Shown here: positions 24,210-36,373 of the stretch, piece by piece | Position numbering within the stretch: position 1 is the stretch's first letter | Layout: each line of letters begins with the position of its first letter | NCBI GenBank assembly: GCA_947258495.1 | Contig: CAMYIN010000097.1 | Location: 1-64,000 of the forward strand | Direction of reading: 5' to 3' | Source: an uncultured Gammaproteobacteria bacterium | GTDB lineage: Bacteria > Pseudomonadota > Gammaproteobacteria > Arenicellales > JAANXG01 | Length of the DNA stretch: 64,000 nt | Program-made: the position numbers and the translations under genes | The notes under the pieces: generated by a model | The model's database searches: none | What the model saw: only the letters and a program-made list of their open reading frames with translations | Told to the model about the DNA's origin: nothing

Positions 24210-25041
24210 TCCGCGTGATTTCCCGGTAGTGGCCTCCGAGGTCAGCCGCATCGCCCACGCGGCGGGCGCGCGGATACTGGACATCTACGAGCGCGGATTC
24301 GAGGTCTATACCAAGAGCGACGGATCGCCATTGACCACCGCCGATCGCGCGTCTCACGAGTACATCGTCGAGCAGTTGAGCGTCATCGACAGCGAGGTGC
24401 CGGTGTTGTCCGAGGAATCCGCGGAGGACTCGTACAGCGGCCGGCGCAACTGGAAGCAGTTCTGGTTGGTCGATCCCATAGACGGAACCCGCGAGTTCGT
24501 AAAGCGCAACGGTGAATTTACCGTCAATATCGCGCTTATCGATGAGCGTCGTCCGGTGCTGGGTGTGGTGCACACGCCGGTGAAGGGGCTGACGCATTGG
24601 GCGCATGACGGTGGGCCGGCACGCCGCGGCAACGGGCGCGCGCAGACCAGGATCATACGTGCGAGAGAGTATCACGGCGGTCCGGCAAAGGTGGTTGCCA
24701 GCCGCTCCCACGCGCGTGACTCGCTGATCCGTTTCTTGCACAGGCTGAAACAGCGAGAAGGCGGCTACGACGTCACCAATATGGGCAGCGCGTTGAAGAT
24801 CTGTCTCATTGCGGAGGGCCGGGGGGATGTCTATCCGAGGCTCGGCCCGACCTACGAGTGGGACACGGCGGCGGCGCAGTGCGTTCTCGAAGCGGCGGGT
24901 GGCAAGCTCACCGACTGCAGCGGCGCTTCGCTTCGCTACAACAAGAAGTCCCTGCTCAACCCGTGGTTCGTCGCCACCGGCGCGGGCGATTACGATTGGT
25001 ACGGTCTTTTCGAGGGAATAACAGGGGCGTCGGCCGAGTAG
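24202..25041 (+). CDS. cysQ: 3'(2'),5'-bisphosphate nucleotidase
   Basis: 279 residues. CysQ removes the 3' phosphate from PAP, a by-product of sulfate assimilation. The inositol-monophosphatase fold motifs are present: SDGSPLTTADRASH, VLSEES, WLVDPIDGTREFVKRNGEFTVNIAL (metal site, about residues 91-115) and PTYEWDTAAAQCVLEAAGG. GTG start at 24202 overlaps the end of nudE, so translation is probably coupled. Its 3' end overlaps the opposite-strand gene by 52 bp. Confidence 0.95.
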   Translation: MINPRDFPVVASEVSRIAHAAGARILDIYERGFEVYTKSDGSPLTTADRASHEYIVEQLSVIDSEVPVLSEESAEDSYSGRRNWKQFWLVDPIDGTREFVKRNGEFTVNIALIDERRPVLGVVHTPVKGLTHWAHDGGPARRGNGRAQTRIIRAREYHGGPAKVVASRSHARDSLIRFLHRLKQREGGYDVTNMGSALKICLIAEGRGDVYPRLGPTYEWDTAAAQCVLEAAGGKLTDCSGASLRYNKKSLLNPWFVATGAGDYDWYGLFEGITGASAE

Positions 25042-25394
25042 CGAGACCAGTCGCCGTGCTCTACGATGGGTTCCTTGCCCGTCGCACGCCGATAAAGGTA
25101 TATCCAGGCGAGGCCTGCGCGGGTGACGATGCGTTCCCGCCCGTACTCCAGCGGGCAGTCCTCGATCGCGTCCAATTGCGCGAGGCTGGCGCCGGAAACG
25201 CGGTATATTTCACCGACAATGGCGTGATGCCCGCAGGCTATAACGCCGGGATAGGCGCCGACGACGAGCATGGTGTACGCGGGCTCGGTCCTGTGCAGGC
25301 CGAGAAAGGGCGAGGCGTACAGCAGATGGTGATTTCGCTGACCGCGTCGCAGACTGCCGTAGACGAAAATCAGGTCTCGCTGTAAGGTTTGCAT
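24990..25394 (-). CDS. gamma-glutamylcyclotransferase-family protein
   Basis: 134 residues from ATG 25394. The N-terminus LIFVYGSLRRGQRNHHLL carries the family VYGSL glycine loop, followed by GAYPGVIACG, the acidic GEIYRVS and a C-terminal GDWSRY block. The family (GGCT/AIG2-like) turns gamma-glutamyl compounds into 5-oxoproline or is of unknown use in bacteria. Its last 52 bp lie over the end of cysQ on the other strand. That overlap is unusual but both reading frames keep family motifs right up to their ends. Confidence 0.85.
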   Translation of the reverse strand: MQTLQRDLIFVYGSLRRGQRNHHLLYASPFLGLHRTEPAYTMLVVGAYPGVIACGHHAIVGEIYRVSGASLAQLDAIEDCPLEYGRERIVTRAGLAWIYLYRRATGKEPIVEHGDWSRYSADAPVIPSKRPYQS

Positions 25395-25472
25395 CTCAGA
25401 TCTACAGTACAGGAACGGCGAAAAGAGCGTCGACGATTCCAGGACGATTTTCCTCCTCGCCGGAAATGCAGC

Positions 25473-26150
25473 ATGAAGCGTATCCCGGAAGCGGAAATGA
25501 TGAACGACGCGGCGCAGGCCGCTGCTTACGCCGGCGCCGACTTCGTACAGCCGAACACCCTGTTCGTCGACACCTTCGCACGCTGTTTCCCGGATTTCAA
25601 CGGCTGTTGGATGATAGATCTCGGCTGCGGACCCGCCGACATTCCGATTCGCTTTGCGCGCGCCTACCCGGGTCTGCAACTGGTGGCGGTCGATGGCGCC
25701 GATGCCATGATCGCGCTGGCCTCCGAAGCGGTGCAGCACGCCGGGATGACGGCGCGCGTGCAGCCTGTCCGCTGGCGTCTGGGACGAGAGCCCGCGCCCG
25801 AAGTCGCGCAACGATCGTTCGACGCCGCAATCAGTAACAGCCTGCTGCATCACATGGCGGATCCTCGCGTTCTTTGGAGCACGATCCTACAATGCGTCGA
25901 ACCCGCCGCGCCGGTGTTGGTGATGGATCTCGAGCGTCCACGGGATGAGGCCCGTGCCCGCGACATGGTCGAAGAGCACTCCGGTGATGAACCCGCGATA
26001 TTGAAACACGATTTCTTCCACTCTCTGCTCGCCTCCTACCGCGTGGAGGAAGTGCGCACACAACTCGATACCGCCGGATTGCCGCATTTCAAGGTCGAAC
26101 GGCTCGGCGATCGGCATCTGGTAGCCTACGGCCGGACCGGATGCGCTTGA
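25473..26150 (+). CDS. class I SAM-dependent methyltransferase
   Basis: 225 residues from ATG 25473. Motif I reads MIDLGCGPADIPIRFA, then an acidic VVAVDGADAM (ribose-binding), and the ISNSLLHHM block typical of small-molecule methyltransferases. Substrate unknown. Start choice: the frame is open 28 codons upstream, but residues from MKRIPEAEMMNDA resemble the family N-terminus. The 78-bp gap to the GGCT gene start makes these divergent neighbours. Confidence 0.88.
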   Translation: MKRIPEAEMMNDAAQAAAYAGADFVQPNTLFVDTFARCFPDFNGCWMIDLGCGPADIPIRFARAYPGLQLVAVDGADAMIALASEAVQHAGMTARVQPVRWRLGREPAPEVAQRSFDAAISNSLLHHMADPRVLWSTILQCVEPAAPVLVMDLERPRDEARARDMVEEHSGDEPAILKHDFFHSLLASYRVEEVRTQLDTAGLPHFKVERLGDRHLVAYGRTGCA

Positions 26151-26264
26151 GCGGAGGAAAACGGCTTCGGGTTCGGAGGCGGACGCCGTGCTTTCGCTGC
26201 GGGCGGGGGGTGCAGTCCGTCGATCGCCGCACCGGCGTCCGGGGTCGATGGTGTGTGTTAGCGG

Positions 26265-26537
26265 TTACTCTTGTTGCGACGACCCGGAACCGGCGGAGTC
26301 GCTGCCCGGCGTGGTTTTCAGCCGATTCCACCAACGACGGATTCTGGCGTTGGATCTTTTCACCCAGGGGAAATCCACCGATAGCAACACGGCTCCCAGC
26401 GGCAACATCCAGAAGCCGAAGACAGGCAGGGCTCCAAAGATGCCGCCAATTACCAGTAAAATGCCGGCGGAGACGCGCACGCTTTTTCTGGGATGCGTCT
26501 TCAGGTCGTGGAATTTTCCGGTGACGTAGGATTTCAT
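26265..26537 (-). CDS. small PGPGW-type membrane protein
   Basis: 90 residues from ATG 26537. Two hydrophobic segments (SAGILLVIGGIFGALPVFGFW, about 20 residues, then MLPLGAVLLSVDFPWVKR) match the PGPGW family of small inner-membrane proteins of unknown function. The N-terminal 25 and C-terminal 25 residues are polar. Divergent from dapF with 61 bp between the starts. Confidence 0.75.
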   Translation of the reverse strand: MKSYVTGKFHDLKTHPRKSVRVSAGILLVIGGIFGALPVFGFWMLPLGAVLLSVDFPWVKRSNARIRRWWNRLKTTPGSDSAGSGSSQQE

Positions 26538-26598
26538 GCCGTTACCGGCCCCCGGGTTTGGCGGTGGCAATATAGCTCAGCACGTACTATCGATGCGC

Positions 26599-27423
26599 AT
26601 GAATTTCACAAAAATGCAGGCCCTCGGCAACGATTTTGTTGTTATTGATGCCATATCGCAAGCGGTTTCGATGGATCGCGAACGAGCGAAAAAGATCGCG
26701 GACCGGCGCCTGGGAGTGGGCTGCGATCAGATCTTGATGGTCGAGCGGGCCTCGCGCGACGACGTGGATTTTCGTTTTCGCGTCATCAATGCCGACGGTG
26801 GTGAAGTCGCGCAATGCGGTAACGGCGCGCGTTGTTTCGCGCTGTTCGTGCGCCAACACGGTTTGACGCAGAAGAACGAGATGAGACTGGAGACCGCGGC
26901 GGACATCCTGGTGGTGACGTTGTCGCCAAACGGAGAAGTGTGCGTCAATATGGGTGTTCCCCGGTTCGCGCCGGAGGACATTCCCTTAATCGCCGAGCGA
27001 CGCCGGGAAGTGTACGATCTCGAGTTGGAACGGCAGACGGTCGAAATATCGGCGCTTTCCCTGGGCAATCCCCACGCGGTGCAAATCGTCGAAGACGTGG
27101 ACCGCGCCCCGGTGTCTCAGCAGGGCCCTCTGATCGAGGGCCATGCGCGATTTCCGCAGCGCGCCAACGCGGGGTTCATGCAGATCTGTTCTCGCGACCG
27201 CATCCGTCTGCGCGTGTTCGAGCGCGGCGCGGGGGAGACCATGGCTTGCGGCAGCGGCGCCTGCGCAGCGGTGGTCGCCGGCCACCAGCGTGGTCTGCTG
27301 GACGATAGCGTCAGCGTGGATCTGCCTGGAGGTTCGCTGCGCGTTCGATGGTCCGGAAACGCAAAGCCGGTATACCTGACGGGGCCGGCGCAATCGGTGT
27401 TTGATGGAGAAATAGAACTGTAA
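26599..27423 (+). CDS. dapF: diaminopimelate epimerase
   Basis: 274 residues, the same as E. coli DapF. It converts LL- to meso-diaminopimelate for lysine and cell wall. The start is NFTKMQALGNDFVVIDA after Met; an ATG at 26593 is two codons earlier. Catalytic cysteines lie in QCGNGARCFA and in ETMACGSGACAAV, both with their standard flanks. First gene of the conserved dapF-DUF484-xerC cluster (25 bp to DUF484). Confidence 0.97.
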   Translation: MNFTKMQALGNDFVVIDAISQAVSMDRERAKKIADRRLGVGCDQILMVERASRDDVDFRFRVINADGGEVAQCGNGARCFALFVRQHGLTQKNEMRLETAADILVVTLSPNGEVCVNMGVPRFAPEDIPLIAERRREVYDLELERQTVEISALSLGNPHAVQIVEDVDRAPVSQQGPLIEGHARFPQRANAGFMQICSRDRIRLRVFERGAGETMACGSGACAAVVAGHQRGLLDDSVSVDLPGGSLRVRWSGNAKPVYLTGPAQSVFDGEIEL

Positions 27424-27448
27424 CAACATCCAAGCAATTGGAGGACAA

Positions 27449-28156
27449 ATGACGCCAAAGCCCAGTGTAGAGCAGGTGGATGCCGCAGACGACGAACACA
27501 AAATCGTCAATTACTTGCGAATTCATGGAGATTTTTTCGTACGCCACCCCGATTTGCTTCTGGAGATGACGCTGCCGCACGATGCCGGCAGCGGCGTCTC
27601 GCTGATCGAGCGCCAGGTACTCGAATTACGCGCTCAGAACGACACCCTCAAAAAGAAGTTGAGCGCATTGGTGGCGAACGCGCGGCACAACGAGCGGCTG
27701 CATCAGCAGATGCACGAGGTTCTGCTTGCGGTGGTGCGCCAACCCGATATCCGCAGTGTGCTGGAGAGTCTTGCGGGGACGATCAAGCAGCAATTCGCGC
27801 TCTCGCTCGCAGTGCCGCGCATCGCGAACGTAGATTGGCAGTCGCACGAATGTGAGTATATGGTCGATGCCGATGATGCGAACTACCGCAAGCTGCGCGC
27901 TCGCATCGCCCACGGCAGAAGCGTCTGCGACGACCGTTTGCCGAGCGAAATACTCACCTGGCTGTTCGGCGACGAGGCGGCAACCGTGGGCTCCTGCGTC
28001 TTGGTCCCACTGGGAGGAAGTGAGCCGGTTGGCTTTCTCGCCCTGGCGGCGCACGACGAAAGCCGTTTTCGCTCGGACCTGGATACGATGTTCCTGGATC
28101 GATTGGGCGCCGTCGTCGGCGCGTTGATGCAACGCCTGTTGATCGACAATCCGTGA
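27449..28156 (+). CDS. DUF484 family protein
   Basis: 235 residues with the DUF484 pattern: VNYLRIHGDFFVRHPDLL near the start, LIERQVLELRAQNDTLKKKL (a short coiled coil) and a GAF-like C-terminal half (VLVPLGGSEPVGFLALAAHDESRF). The family is always found between dapF and xerC but its role is unknown. GGAGG lies before the start, and its TGA overlaps the GTG of xerC, so the two are translated together. Confidence 0.93.
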   Translation: MTPKPSVEQVDAADDEHKIVNYLRIHGDFFVRHPDLLLEMTLPHDAGSGVSLIERQVLELRAQNDTLKKKLSALVANARHNERLHQQMHEVLLAVVRQPDIRSVLESLAGTIKQQFALSLAVPRIANVDWQSHECEYMVDADDANYRKLRARIAHGRSVCDDRLPSEILTWLFGDEAATVGSCVLVPLGGSEPVGFLALAAHDESRFRSDLDTMFLDRLGAVVGALMQRLLIDNP

Positions 28157-29055
28157 ATCCGAGTTCCAAGCAGCAGCTCGCGGGATTCAGGGAGCATCTC
28201 TGCACCGAACGGCGCATGTCGCCCCATACGCAGGTGGGCTATCGTCGGGACCTGGAATCCCTGGTGAGATACTGCGCAGTTGCGGGCGTAGCGCGGTGGC
28301 GAGATCTGGACGTGCACCGCGCGCGCAACTTCATCGCTTATCTGCACAAGGCCGGTCTCTCGGGAAGAAGTATCCAGCGCGCGCTTTCGGCGGCGCGGAC
28401 TTTCTACGCCTATCTGGCGCGCGAGCGGGCGGTGAGCAAGAATCCCTTTCTCGGGCTGCGGGCGCCGAGGCAGGAGAAAAGGCTCCCAGCGGCCCTGACC
28501 ACAGACCAGGTGGCGTTGCTGGTGTCGGTGAAGGCGAAAGAACCCTTGGCGCTGCGGGATCGGGCGATCATGGAGTTGTTGTATTCGTCCGGTCTGCGTT
28601 TGTCGGAGCTCGTAGACCTGGATCTGGACCATCTGGATGTTCCGCAGTCGCTGGTGCGTGTTCGCGGCAAGGGAGGAAAATCGCGGGAGGTGCCCGTCGG
28701 CCGATGGGCGCTGCTGGCGATAGAGGAATGGAGGGGACCGCGCGCCGCGATCGCCGCTGCGCAGGAGCAGGCGTTGTTTGTTACAAGACGAGGCGGGCGT
28801 ATGTCGGCGCGAGCAGTGCAACATCGAATACGATACTGGGGACAGAGACAGGGTCTCGGCGTGTCCGTGCACCCCCACATGTTGCGGCACAGCTTTGCAA
28901 GTCATCTGCTGGAATCCAGCGGCGAACTGCGGGCGGTCCAGGAGCTCCTGGGTCACGCCAATATCAGTACCACGCAGGTCTATACCCACCTCGACTTTCA
29001 GCACCTCAGCAAGGTCTACGACCGCGCGCACCCCCGGGCCAAGAAGAAATCGTAG
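28153..29055 (+). CDS. xerC: site-specific tyrosine recombinase XerC
   Basis: 300 residues. With XerD it resolves chromosome dimers at dif near the septum. All catalytic residues are seen: Arg149 (GLRLSEL), Lys173 (GKGGKSRE), His242 and Arg245 (HPHMLRHSF), His268 (LLGHANIS) and Tyr277 (TQVYTHLD). The SAM-like N-terminal domain runs to about residue 100. GTG start overlapping the DUF484 stop. Position after dapF-DUF484 separates it from XerD. Confidence 0.97.
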   Translation: MNPSSKQQLAGFREHLCTERRMSPHTQVGYRRDLESLVRYCAVAGVARWRDLDVHRARNFIAYLHKAGLSGRSIQRALSAARTFYAYLARERAVSKNPFLGLRAPRQEKRLPAALTTDQVALLVSVKAKEPLALRDRAIMELLYSSGLRLSELVDLDLDHLDVPQSLVRVRGKGGKSREVPVGRWALLAIEEWRGPRAAIAAAQEQALFVTRRGGRMSARAVQHRIRYWGQRQGLGVSVHPHMLRHSFASHLLESSGELRAVQELLGHANISTTQVYTHLDFQHLSKVYDRAHPRAKKKS

Positions 29056-29223
29056 CGCATTCGCGGTGCGGCACGGCGGCATGAACTCGCGGTCTCCGCG
29101 GCCTGATCGCAGGTGATAAAAGTTGTCCAAGTGCGCTATCATACGCCGCTCGCAGCCACGCCTTCCGCGTGTCCCGGGGCCATCGCGAGGCGGCGAAGCC
29201 TATTCGAAACGAACCGGTAATCC

Positions 29224-29256
29224 GAGCGAAAACGCTCATTCGCTGAGCGGAAACGC
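29224..29256 (+). other. small hairpins in the hppA leader
   Basis: GAGCG-AAAA-CGCTC (29224-29237) is a perfect five-bp stem with a four-base loop, followed by a second weaker GCGGAAACGC at 29247-29256. They lie 40-70 bases before hppA and would be in its mRNA leader if transcription starts upstream. Function is open. Confidence 0.35.
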
Positions 29257-29292
29257 GCTACAAACACAACAAGACATCGTGAAGGGGAGATT

Positions 29293-31302
<2,010 letters not shown>

Positions 31303-31342
31303 CACCGCGGTTTTCTCCGGTCGCGGCGATTCAGAATAAGGG

Positions 31343-31364
31343 GCCCCGCGTCACGGGGCTTCTT
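31343..31364. terminator. intrinsic terminator after hppA
   Basis: GCCCCG-CGTCA-CGGGGC is a perfect six-bp stem with a five-base loop followed by TTCTT. It lies 40 bp past the hppA stop in the gap to the convergent small gene. CCTTATT on the opposite side suggests it works in both directions. Confidence 0.75.
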
Positions 31365-31420
31365 ACGCTACGGGCACGCGCCGGTGTCCGCTGTGCGGCC
31401 AGCCTCGGCAGCGGCTCGGG

Positions 31421-31621
31421 TCAGACGAGGCCTTCGAATCTTGTCCCCGACTCGAATCCGAACACGGACCCGAGGTCGAGATCCCGGATCAGCCTGTCCA
31501 CCGCCTCCTGGCCGTGTTCCCGCTGCACCTCCGCGAGAATGAGGCGCGCGGAATTGCGATTGTAAAAACCCCCGAAATCGGCCTGCACCTTCAGCAGTTC
31601 GTAGGCCTTTTCCAGCGTCAT
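31421..31621 (-). CDS. small conserved-looking protein in the pfp operon
   Basis: 66 residues: a helical N-terminus (LEKAYELLKVQADFGGFY) and a second helix (ARLILAEVQREHGQEAVDRLI), ending GSVFGFESGTRFEGL. The ATG has GGAGG eight bases upstream, strong support for a real gene. No family recognised. It lies 29 bp after pfp and is probably cotranscribed; a link to pyrophosphate metabolism is only suggested by position. Confidence 0.75.
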   Translation of the reverse strand: MTLEKAYELLKVQADFGGFYNRNSARLILAEVQREHGQEAVDRLIRDLDLGSVFGFESGTRFEGLV

Positions 31622-31650
31622 GGGTGTCGCCTCCCCAATGCGGGGCAGCC

Positions 31651-32922
31651 TCAGACCTCGAATTTGTGCGGCAGCTTTTTCTTCACCGGCAGGTTCTTCA
31701 GCCGCACGTAGCGCGGCATGCCGTTCGCATAGGGCGGATAGTCTTCGCCGCGAATGAGCGGCGCCAGGTAGTCGCGACAGCGTCGGGTAATGCCGAAGCC
31801 GTCGCGCGAAATGAAGTTCTTCGGCATCATTTTTTCCACGTTGGCGACCTTGTCCAGCGGCGCCAGTTCGATTTTCCAGCGGTAGGGCTTGTTTGACACG
31901 CGTTTGATGGCCGGCATCACCGCGTTGTGGCCCTTGAGTGCCAGGCGAACGGCTTCCCGGCCCACCGCGTAGGCCTGCTCCACATCGGTCTTGGAAGCTA
32001 TATGGCGTGCTGCGCGCTGCAGGTAATCCGCCACCGCCCAGTGGTACTTGAGGTCGAGATCCTGTTTCACCATGTTGGCCACCACCGGCGCCACGCCTCC
32101 CAGTTGCGCGTGGCCGAAGGCGTCCGTCAGGCCCTGGTCGGAGAGAAACCGGCCTTCGGGCCCTTTCACGCCCTCGGATACCACGACCGAGACGTAGCCG
32201 TGCTGTTTCACCAGCTGGTCGACCCTGTCTATGAATTTCTGCCGATCGAATCGCACCTCGGGAAACAGGATGAGGACCGGAATCGGGGTGTCTTCGCTCG
32301 ACGCCAGGCCGCCGGCGGCGGCGATCCAGCCCGCATGCCGACCCATGACCTCGATGATGAACACCTTGGTCGAGGTCTTGGCCATGCTCGCCACATCGAA
32401 ACTCGCTTCCCGGGTCGAGACCGCGATGTATTTCGCTACCGAGCCGAAGCCCGGGCAGTTGTCCGTGATAGGCAGGTCGTTATCCACGGTCTTGGGGACG
32501 TGGATGGCCTGTATCGGATAACCCATGGTCTCCGAGAGTTGCGACACCTTCAGGCACGTATCCGCCGAATCTCCACCACCGTTGTAAAAGAAATATCCGA
32601 TATTGTGCGCCTCGAACACTTCTATCAGCCGCTGGTACTCGCGCCTGTTTTCCTCCAGGCTCTTGAGTTTGTATCGGCACGAGCCGAAAGCGCCGGAGGG
32701 CGTGTGGCGGAGTGCGGCTATTGATCTTGCGTTTTCCCGATTGGTATCTATGAGGTCTTCGGTCAGGGCCCCGATGATGCCGTTGCGCCCGGCGTAGACC
32801 CGTCCGATCTTGTTCTTGTGCTTTCTTGCGGTTTCGATGACGCCACAGGCGCTGGCGTTGATCACCGCGGTGACGCCGCCGGATTGGGCATAGAAGGCAT
32901 TCTTCGGTTTGATTTTAGGCAT
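31651..32922 (-). CDS. pfp: pyrophosphate-dependent 6-phosphofructokinase
   Basis: 423 residues. It phosphorylates fructose-6-phosphate with PPi, reversibly. PPi preference is read from GGGDS, where Asp stands at the position that is Gly in ATP enzymes and blocks ATP, and from PKTVDNDL with Lys in place of the Gly of ATP-type PGTIDND. Other blocks: NAFYAQSGGVTAVIN, GFGSVAKY and EVMGRHAGW. This group is common in methanotrophs and other gammaproteobacteria. ATG with GAGGGG just upstream. Middle gene of a three-gene operon facing hppA. Confidence 0.94.
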   Translation of the reverse strand: MPKIKPKNAFYAQSGGVTAVINASACGVIETARKHKNKIGRVYAGRNGIIGALTEDLIDTNRENARSIAALRHTPSGAFGSCRYKLKSLEENRREYQRLIEVFEAHNIGYFFYNGGGDSADTCLKVSQLSETMGYPIQAIHVPKTVDNDLPITDNCPGFGSVAKYIAVSTREASFDVASMAKTSTKVFIIEVMGRHAGWIAAAGGLASSEDTPIPVLILFPEVRFDRQKFIDRVDQLVKQHGYVSVVVSEGVKGPEGRFLSDQGLTDAFGHAQLGGVAPVVANMVKQDLDLKYHWAVADYLQRAARHIASKTDVEQAYAVGREAVRLALKGHNAVMPAIKRVSNKPYRWKIELAPLDKVANVEKMMPKNFISRDGFGITRRCRDYLAPLIRGEDYPPYANGMPRYVRLKNLPVKKKLPHKFEV

Positions 32923-32967
32923 GTTCCCCTCTGATGGTTGCTGAAATGGTTGTCCCGTCCAATCGTG

Positions 32968-33336
32968 TCAGAGATCTTTTCCGGTGACGCCCGAGGTCAC
33001 GCCTTCCCGATCCCTTTCGCTGTCCGACTGTACCTGCAGTAATGCCGACACGCATTCCTGGATGTCGTCGTACTTGTCGAGGCCGGTGCCGAACTGATCC
33101 GAGGGCTCGTAAAAAAATTGACAGCGGTACTCGCGCACTCCGGTCTTGAATATCACAAAGCTGCAGTCACGCTCCTTCCAGAATACGGTAGGGCATTCGC
33201 GCAGATCGTTAGAGGACGGGTCCAGCCGCAACTCGGCGTCCGCGAGGTGAAGCTCCACGGATTTCTTGTAACGCAGCTGCAAAAGATCCCGTATTATGTC
33301 CAGCTCCGACTCACTGAAATCAGGAATAACAGGCAT
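32968..33336 (-). CDS. protein of unknown function upstream of pfp
   Basis: 122 residues from ATG 33336, with GGGAG seven bases upstream; the frame is open 31 codons more but without resemblance to a start. Residues include VIPDFSESELDIIRDLLQLRYKK, then a beta-rich core (VFWKERDCSFVIFKTG, YRCQFFYEP) and a polar tail. No signal or membrane segment. It lies 45 bp before pfp and is likely the operon's first gene. No function assigned. Confidence 0.72.
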   Translation of the reverse strand: MPVIPDFSESELDIIRDLLQLRYKKSVELHLADAELRLDPSSNDLRECPTVFWKERDCSFVIFKTGVREYRCQFFYEPSDQFGTGLDKYDDIQECVSALLQVQSDSERDREGVTSGVTGKDL

Positions 33337-33440
33337 GATTCGACTCCCGGAGACGCGGATTTTCCCATAATGCCGTGATTCTGCAAGCGCGGGCGGAGGC
33401 GATGCGGTTGGTGCCCGGCGCGAGGGCATTTATAGTATAA

Positions 33441-34532
<1,092 letters not shown>

Positions 34533-34580
34533 CATCGACCTTACCGCGATACGCGGTGGTCACCGACGGTATGCCAGGCG

Positions 34581-34976
34581 ATGGCTGAAAGCAGGCCGAA
34601 ACCTACCGACATCAGGCTGCATCAGCAGTCCCGCGTGCTGGAAACGGCGTTCGACGACGGCGCCCGGTTCAAGCTGCCGTGCGAATATCTGCGCGTATAC
34701 TCCCCATCCGCGGAGGTGCGGGGCCACGGGCCCGGTCAGGAGGTGCTGCAGATGGGGAAGGAGAAGGTAAACATCGTCGCCATCGAGCCGGTGGGAAGCT
34801 ATGCCGTGATGCTGCGGTTCGATGACGGCCACGATACAGGTATCTATTCCTGGGAAACGCTTTATGAACTCGGCGCCAAACGCAAGGAGTACTGGGAGGC
34901 CTACCTCAGGCGTTTGAAAGACGCCGGTCATGAAAGGAACCCACAACCCTACGACGATCTGATGCGCGGTGACTGA
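34581..34976 (+). CDS. DUF971 domain protein
   Basis: 131 residues of the DUF971 (gamma-butyrobetaine hydroxylase N-terminal-like) fold: [36 protein letters not shown] and [17 protein letters not shown] are the standard blocks (each given as its core). The family is often next to ubiE and has been linked to Fe-S or quinone chemistry without proof. Overlaps ubiE by 8 bp, so coupled. Confidence 0.88.
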   Translation: MAESRPKPTDIRLHQQSRVLETAFDDGARFKLPCEYLRVYSPSAEVRGHGPGQEVLQMGKEKVNIVAIEPVGSYAVMLRFDDGHDTGIYSWETLYELGAKRKEYWEAYLRRLKDAGHERNPQPYDDLMRGD

Positions 34977-35727
34977 CACGAATCGCGACAAGTATACACA
35001 CTTCGGATTCCGTGACGTCCGCGAGAAAGAAAAATCGCGACTGGTGGGCGAGGTTTTTCATTCGGTTGCGGACAGATACGATCTCATGAACGACCTCATG
35101 TCGTTCGGCGTTCACCGGATGTGGAAGCAGTTTGCCGCGGCCCTGAGCAACGTCAGGAGTGGCGATGCAGTGTTGGACATTGCCGCGGGAAGCGGGGATC
35201 TGACGAAAAAGTTCGCGCACCGGGTCGGAGAGTCCGGACTGGTGGTCTCGACCGACATCAACGCGGCGATGTTGCGACGCGGACGAGACCGATTGGCGGA
35301 TGCCGGTATCGTCGGCAATGTATTCTACGTTCAGGCGGACGCGGAGAAACTGCCGTTTGCGGAGAATTCCTTTCACTGCATCAGTATCGGTTTCGGCTTG
35401 CGCAATGTGACGCGCCAGGAGCAGGCGCTGCAATCCATGTACCGGTGCCTGATACCGGGCGGGCGGGTCGTGATCCTGGAGTTTTCGCGTCCAACCTCGA
35501 AGCTGCTTCGCAGGCTTTACGACGGTTATTCGTTCGGTGTGTTGCCGCAACTCGGACGATGGGTCGCGGGGGACAGGGGCAGTTACCGATACCTCGTCGA
35601 ATCGATTCGAAAGCAACCCACCCAGGAGGAGTTGCGGGCGATGATGGAAGCGGCCGATTTCGAACGTGTCGCCTACCATAATCTCAGCGGGGGCATCGTC
35701 GCAGTGCACAGCGGCTACAAGCTTTGA
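34969..35727 (+). CDS. ubiE: ubiquinone/menaquinone methyltransferase UbiE
   Basis: 252 residues. It adds the C-2 methyl to the quinone ring. [21 protein letters not shown] at the N-terminus, SAM motif [15 protein letters not shown], and [13 protein letters not shown] are diagnostic. GTG start at 34969 overlapping DUF971. The ubiE-ubiJ-ubiB order downstream fits aerobic ubiquinone synthesis. Confidence 0.96.
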   Translation: MTDTNRDKYTHFGFRDVREKEKSRLVGEVFHSVADRYDLMNDLMSFGVHRMWKQFAAALSNVRSGDAVLDIAAGSGDLTKKFAHRVGESGLVVSTDINAAMLRRGRDRLADAGIVGNVFYVQADAEKLPFAENSFHCISIGFGLRNVTRQEQALQSMYRCLIPGGRVVILEFSRPTSKLLRRLYDGYSFGVLPQLGRWVAGDRGSYRYLVESIRKQPTQEELRAMMEAADFERVAYHNLSGGIVAVHSGYKL

Positions 35728-35776
35728 GCGGTCGCCGACGAACATTGAGAATTCAGTCCGGGGTGACGAAAGCGGC

Positions 35777-36373
35777 ATGTTGTTTGACCTGATCGAATCC
35801 GGTGGAAATTGGTTGCTTCGTTTGGACCCCGAATCCGTCCGCCGAATGCGTGAGCTCCAGGGCGTGGTCGTATGTCTGGAGATAGAGGGTCTGCACCAGC
35901 GGTTGTATCTCATGCCGAAGGAAGACGGCATCGCGATCCGCCGCGGCCATGAGGGTCCCGCCGACGTGACCTTGTCGGGATCCCCCGTCACGATTGCACA
36001 ACTGGGTCTTCGCGGGATTCAGGGCAAGATTTTCCAGGACGGCAAGTTGACGATCGAGGGCGACGTCGAACTGGGTCAGCGCTTTCAGAATGTGTTGTCG
36101 CAGATCGACTTGGACTGGGAGGAATTCGTGGCACGCATATTGGGCGACGTACCGGCCCGTCAGCTCGGTAATCTGTTGCGCGGCTTCGGCGACTGGCAGC
36201 GGAGCGCCCGAACCACGGCGCTTCAGAATGCGTCAGAGTACCTGCAGGAAGAAGCCCGACTGCTGGCGCCCGCCTCGCTGGTGTCGCAATTCACCGCCGC
36301 GGTTGACGAACTGCGTTCCGCTGTGGACCGGCTCGAGCAGCGCGTACAGAGACTGCGATCTCTTAAGCCATGA
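35777..36373 (+). CDS. ubiJ: ubiquinone biosynthesis accessory factor UbiJ
   Basis: 198 residues from ATG 35777, the start after which the SCP2 domain begins (LEIEGLHQRLYLMPKEDGI). UbiJ binds lipid intermediates and scaffolds the Ubi complex in the cytosol. A C-terminal coiled coil (LVSQFTAAVDELRSAVDRLEQRVQRL, about 26 residues long at 166-191) is typical of UbiJ. 50 bp after ubiE and a 4-bp overlap with ubiB. Confidence 0.92.
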   Translation: MLFDLIESGGNWLLRLDPESVRRMRELQGVVVCLEIEGLHQRLYLMPKEDGIAIRRGHEGPADVTLSGSPVTIAQLGLRGIQGKIFQDGKLTIEGDVELGQRFQNVLSQIDLDWEEFVARILGDVPARQLGNLLRGFGDWQRSARTTALQNASEYLQEEARLLAPASLVSQFTAAVDELRSAVDRLEQRVQRLRSLKP

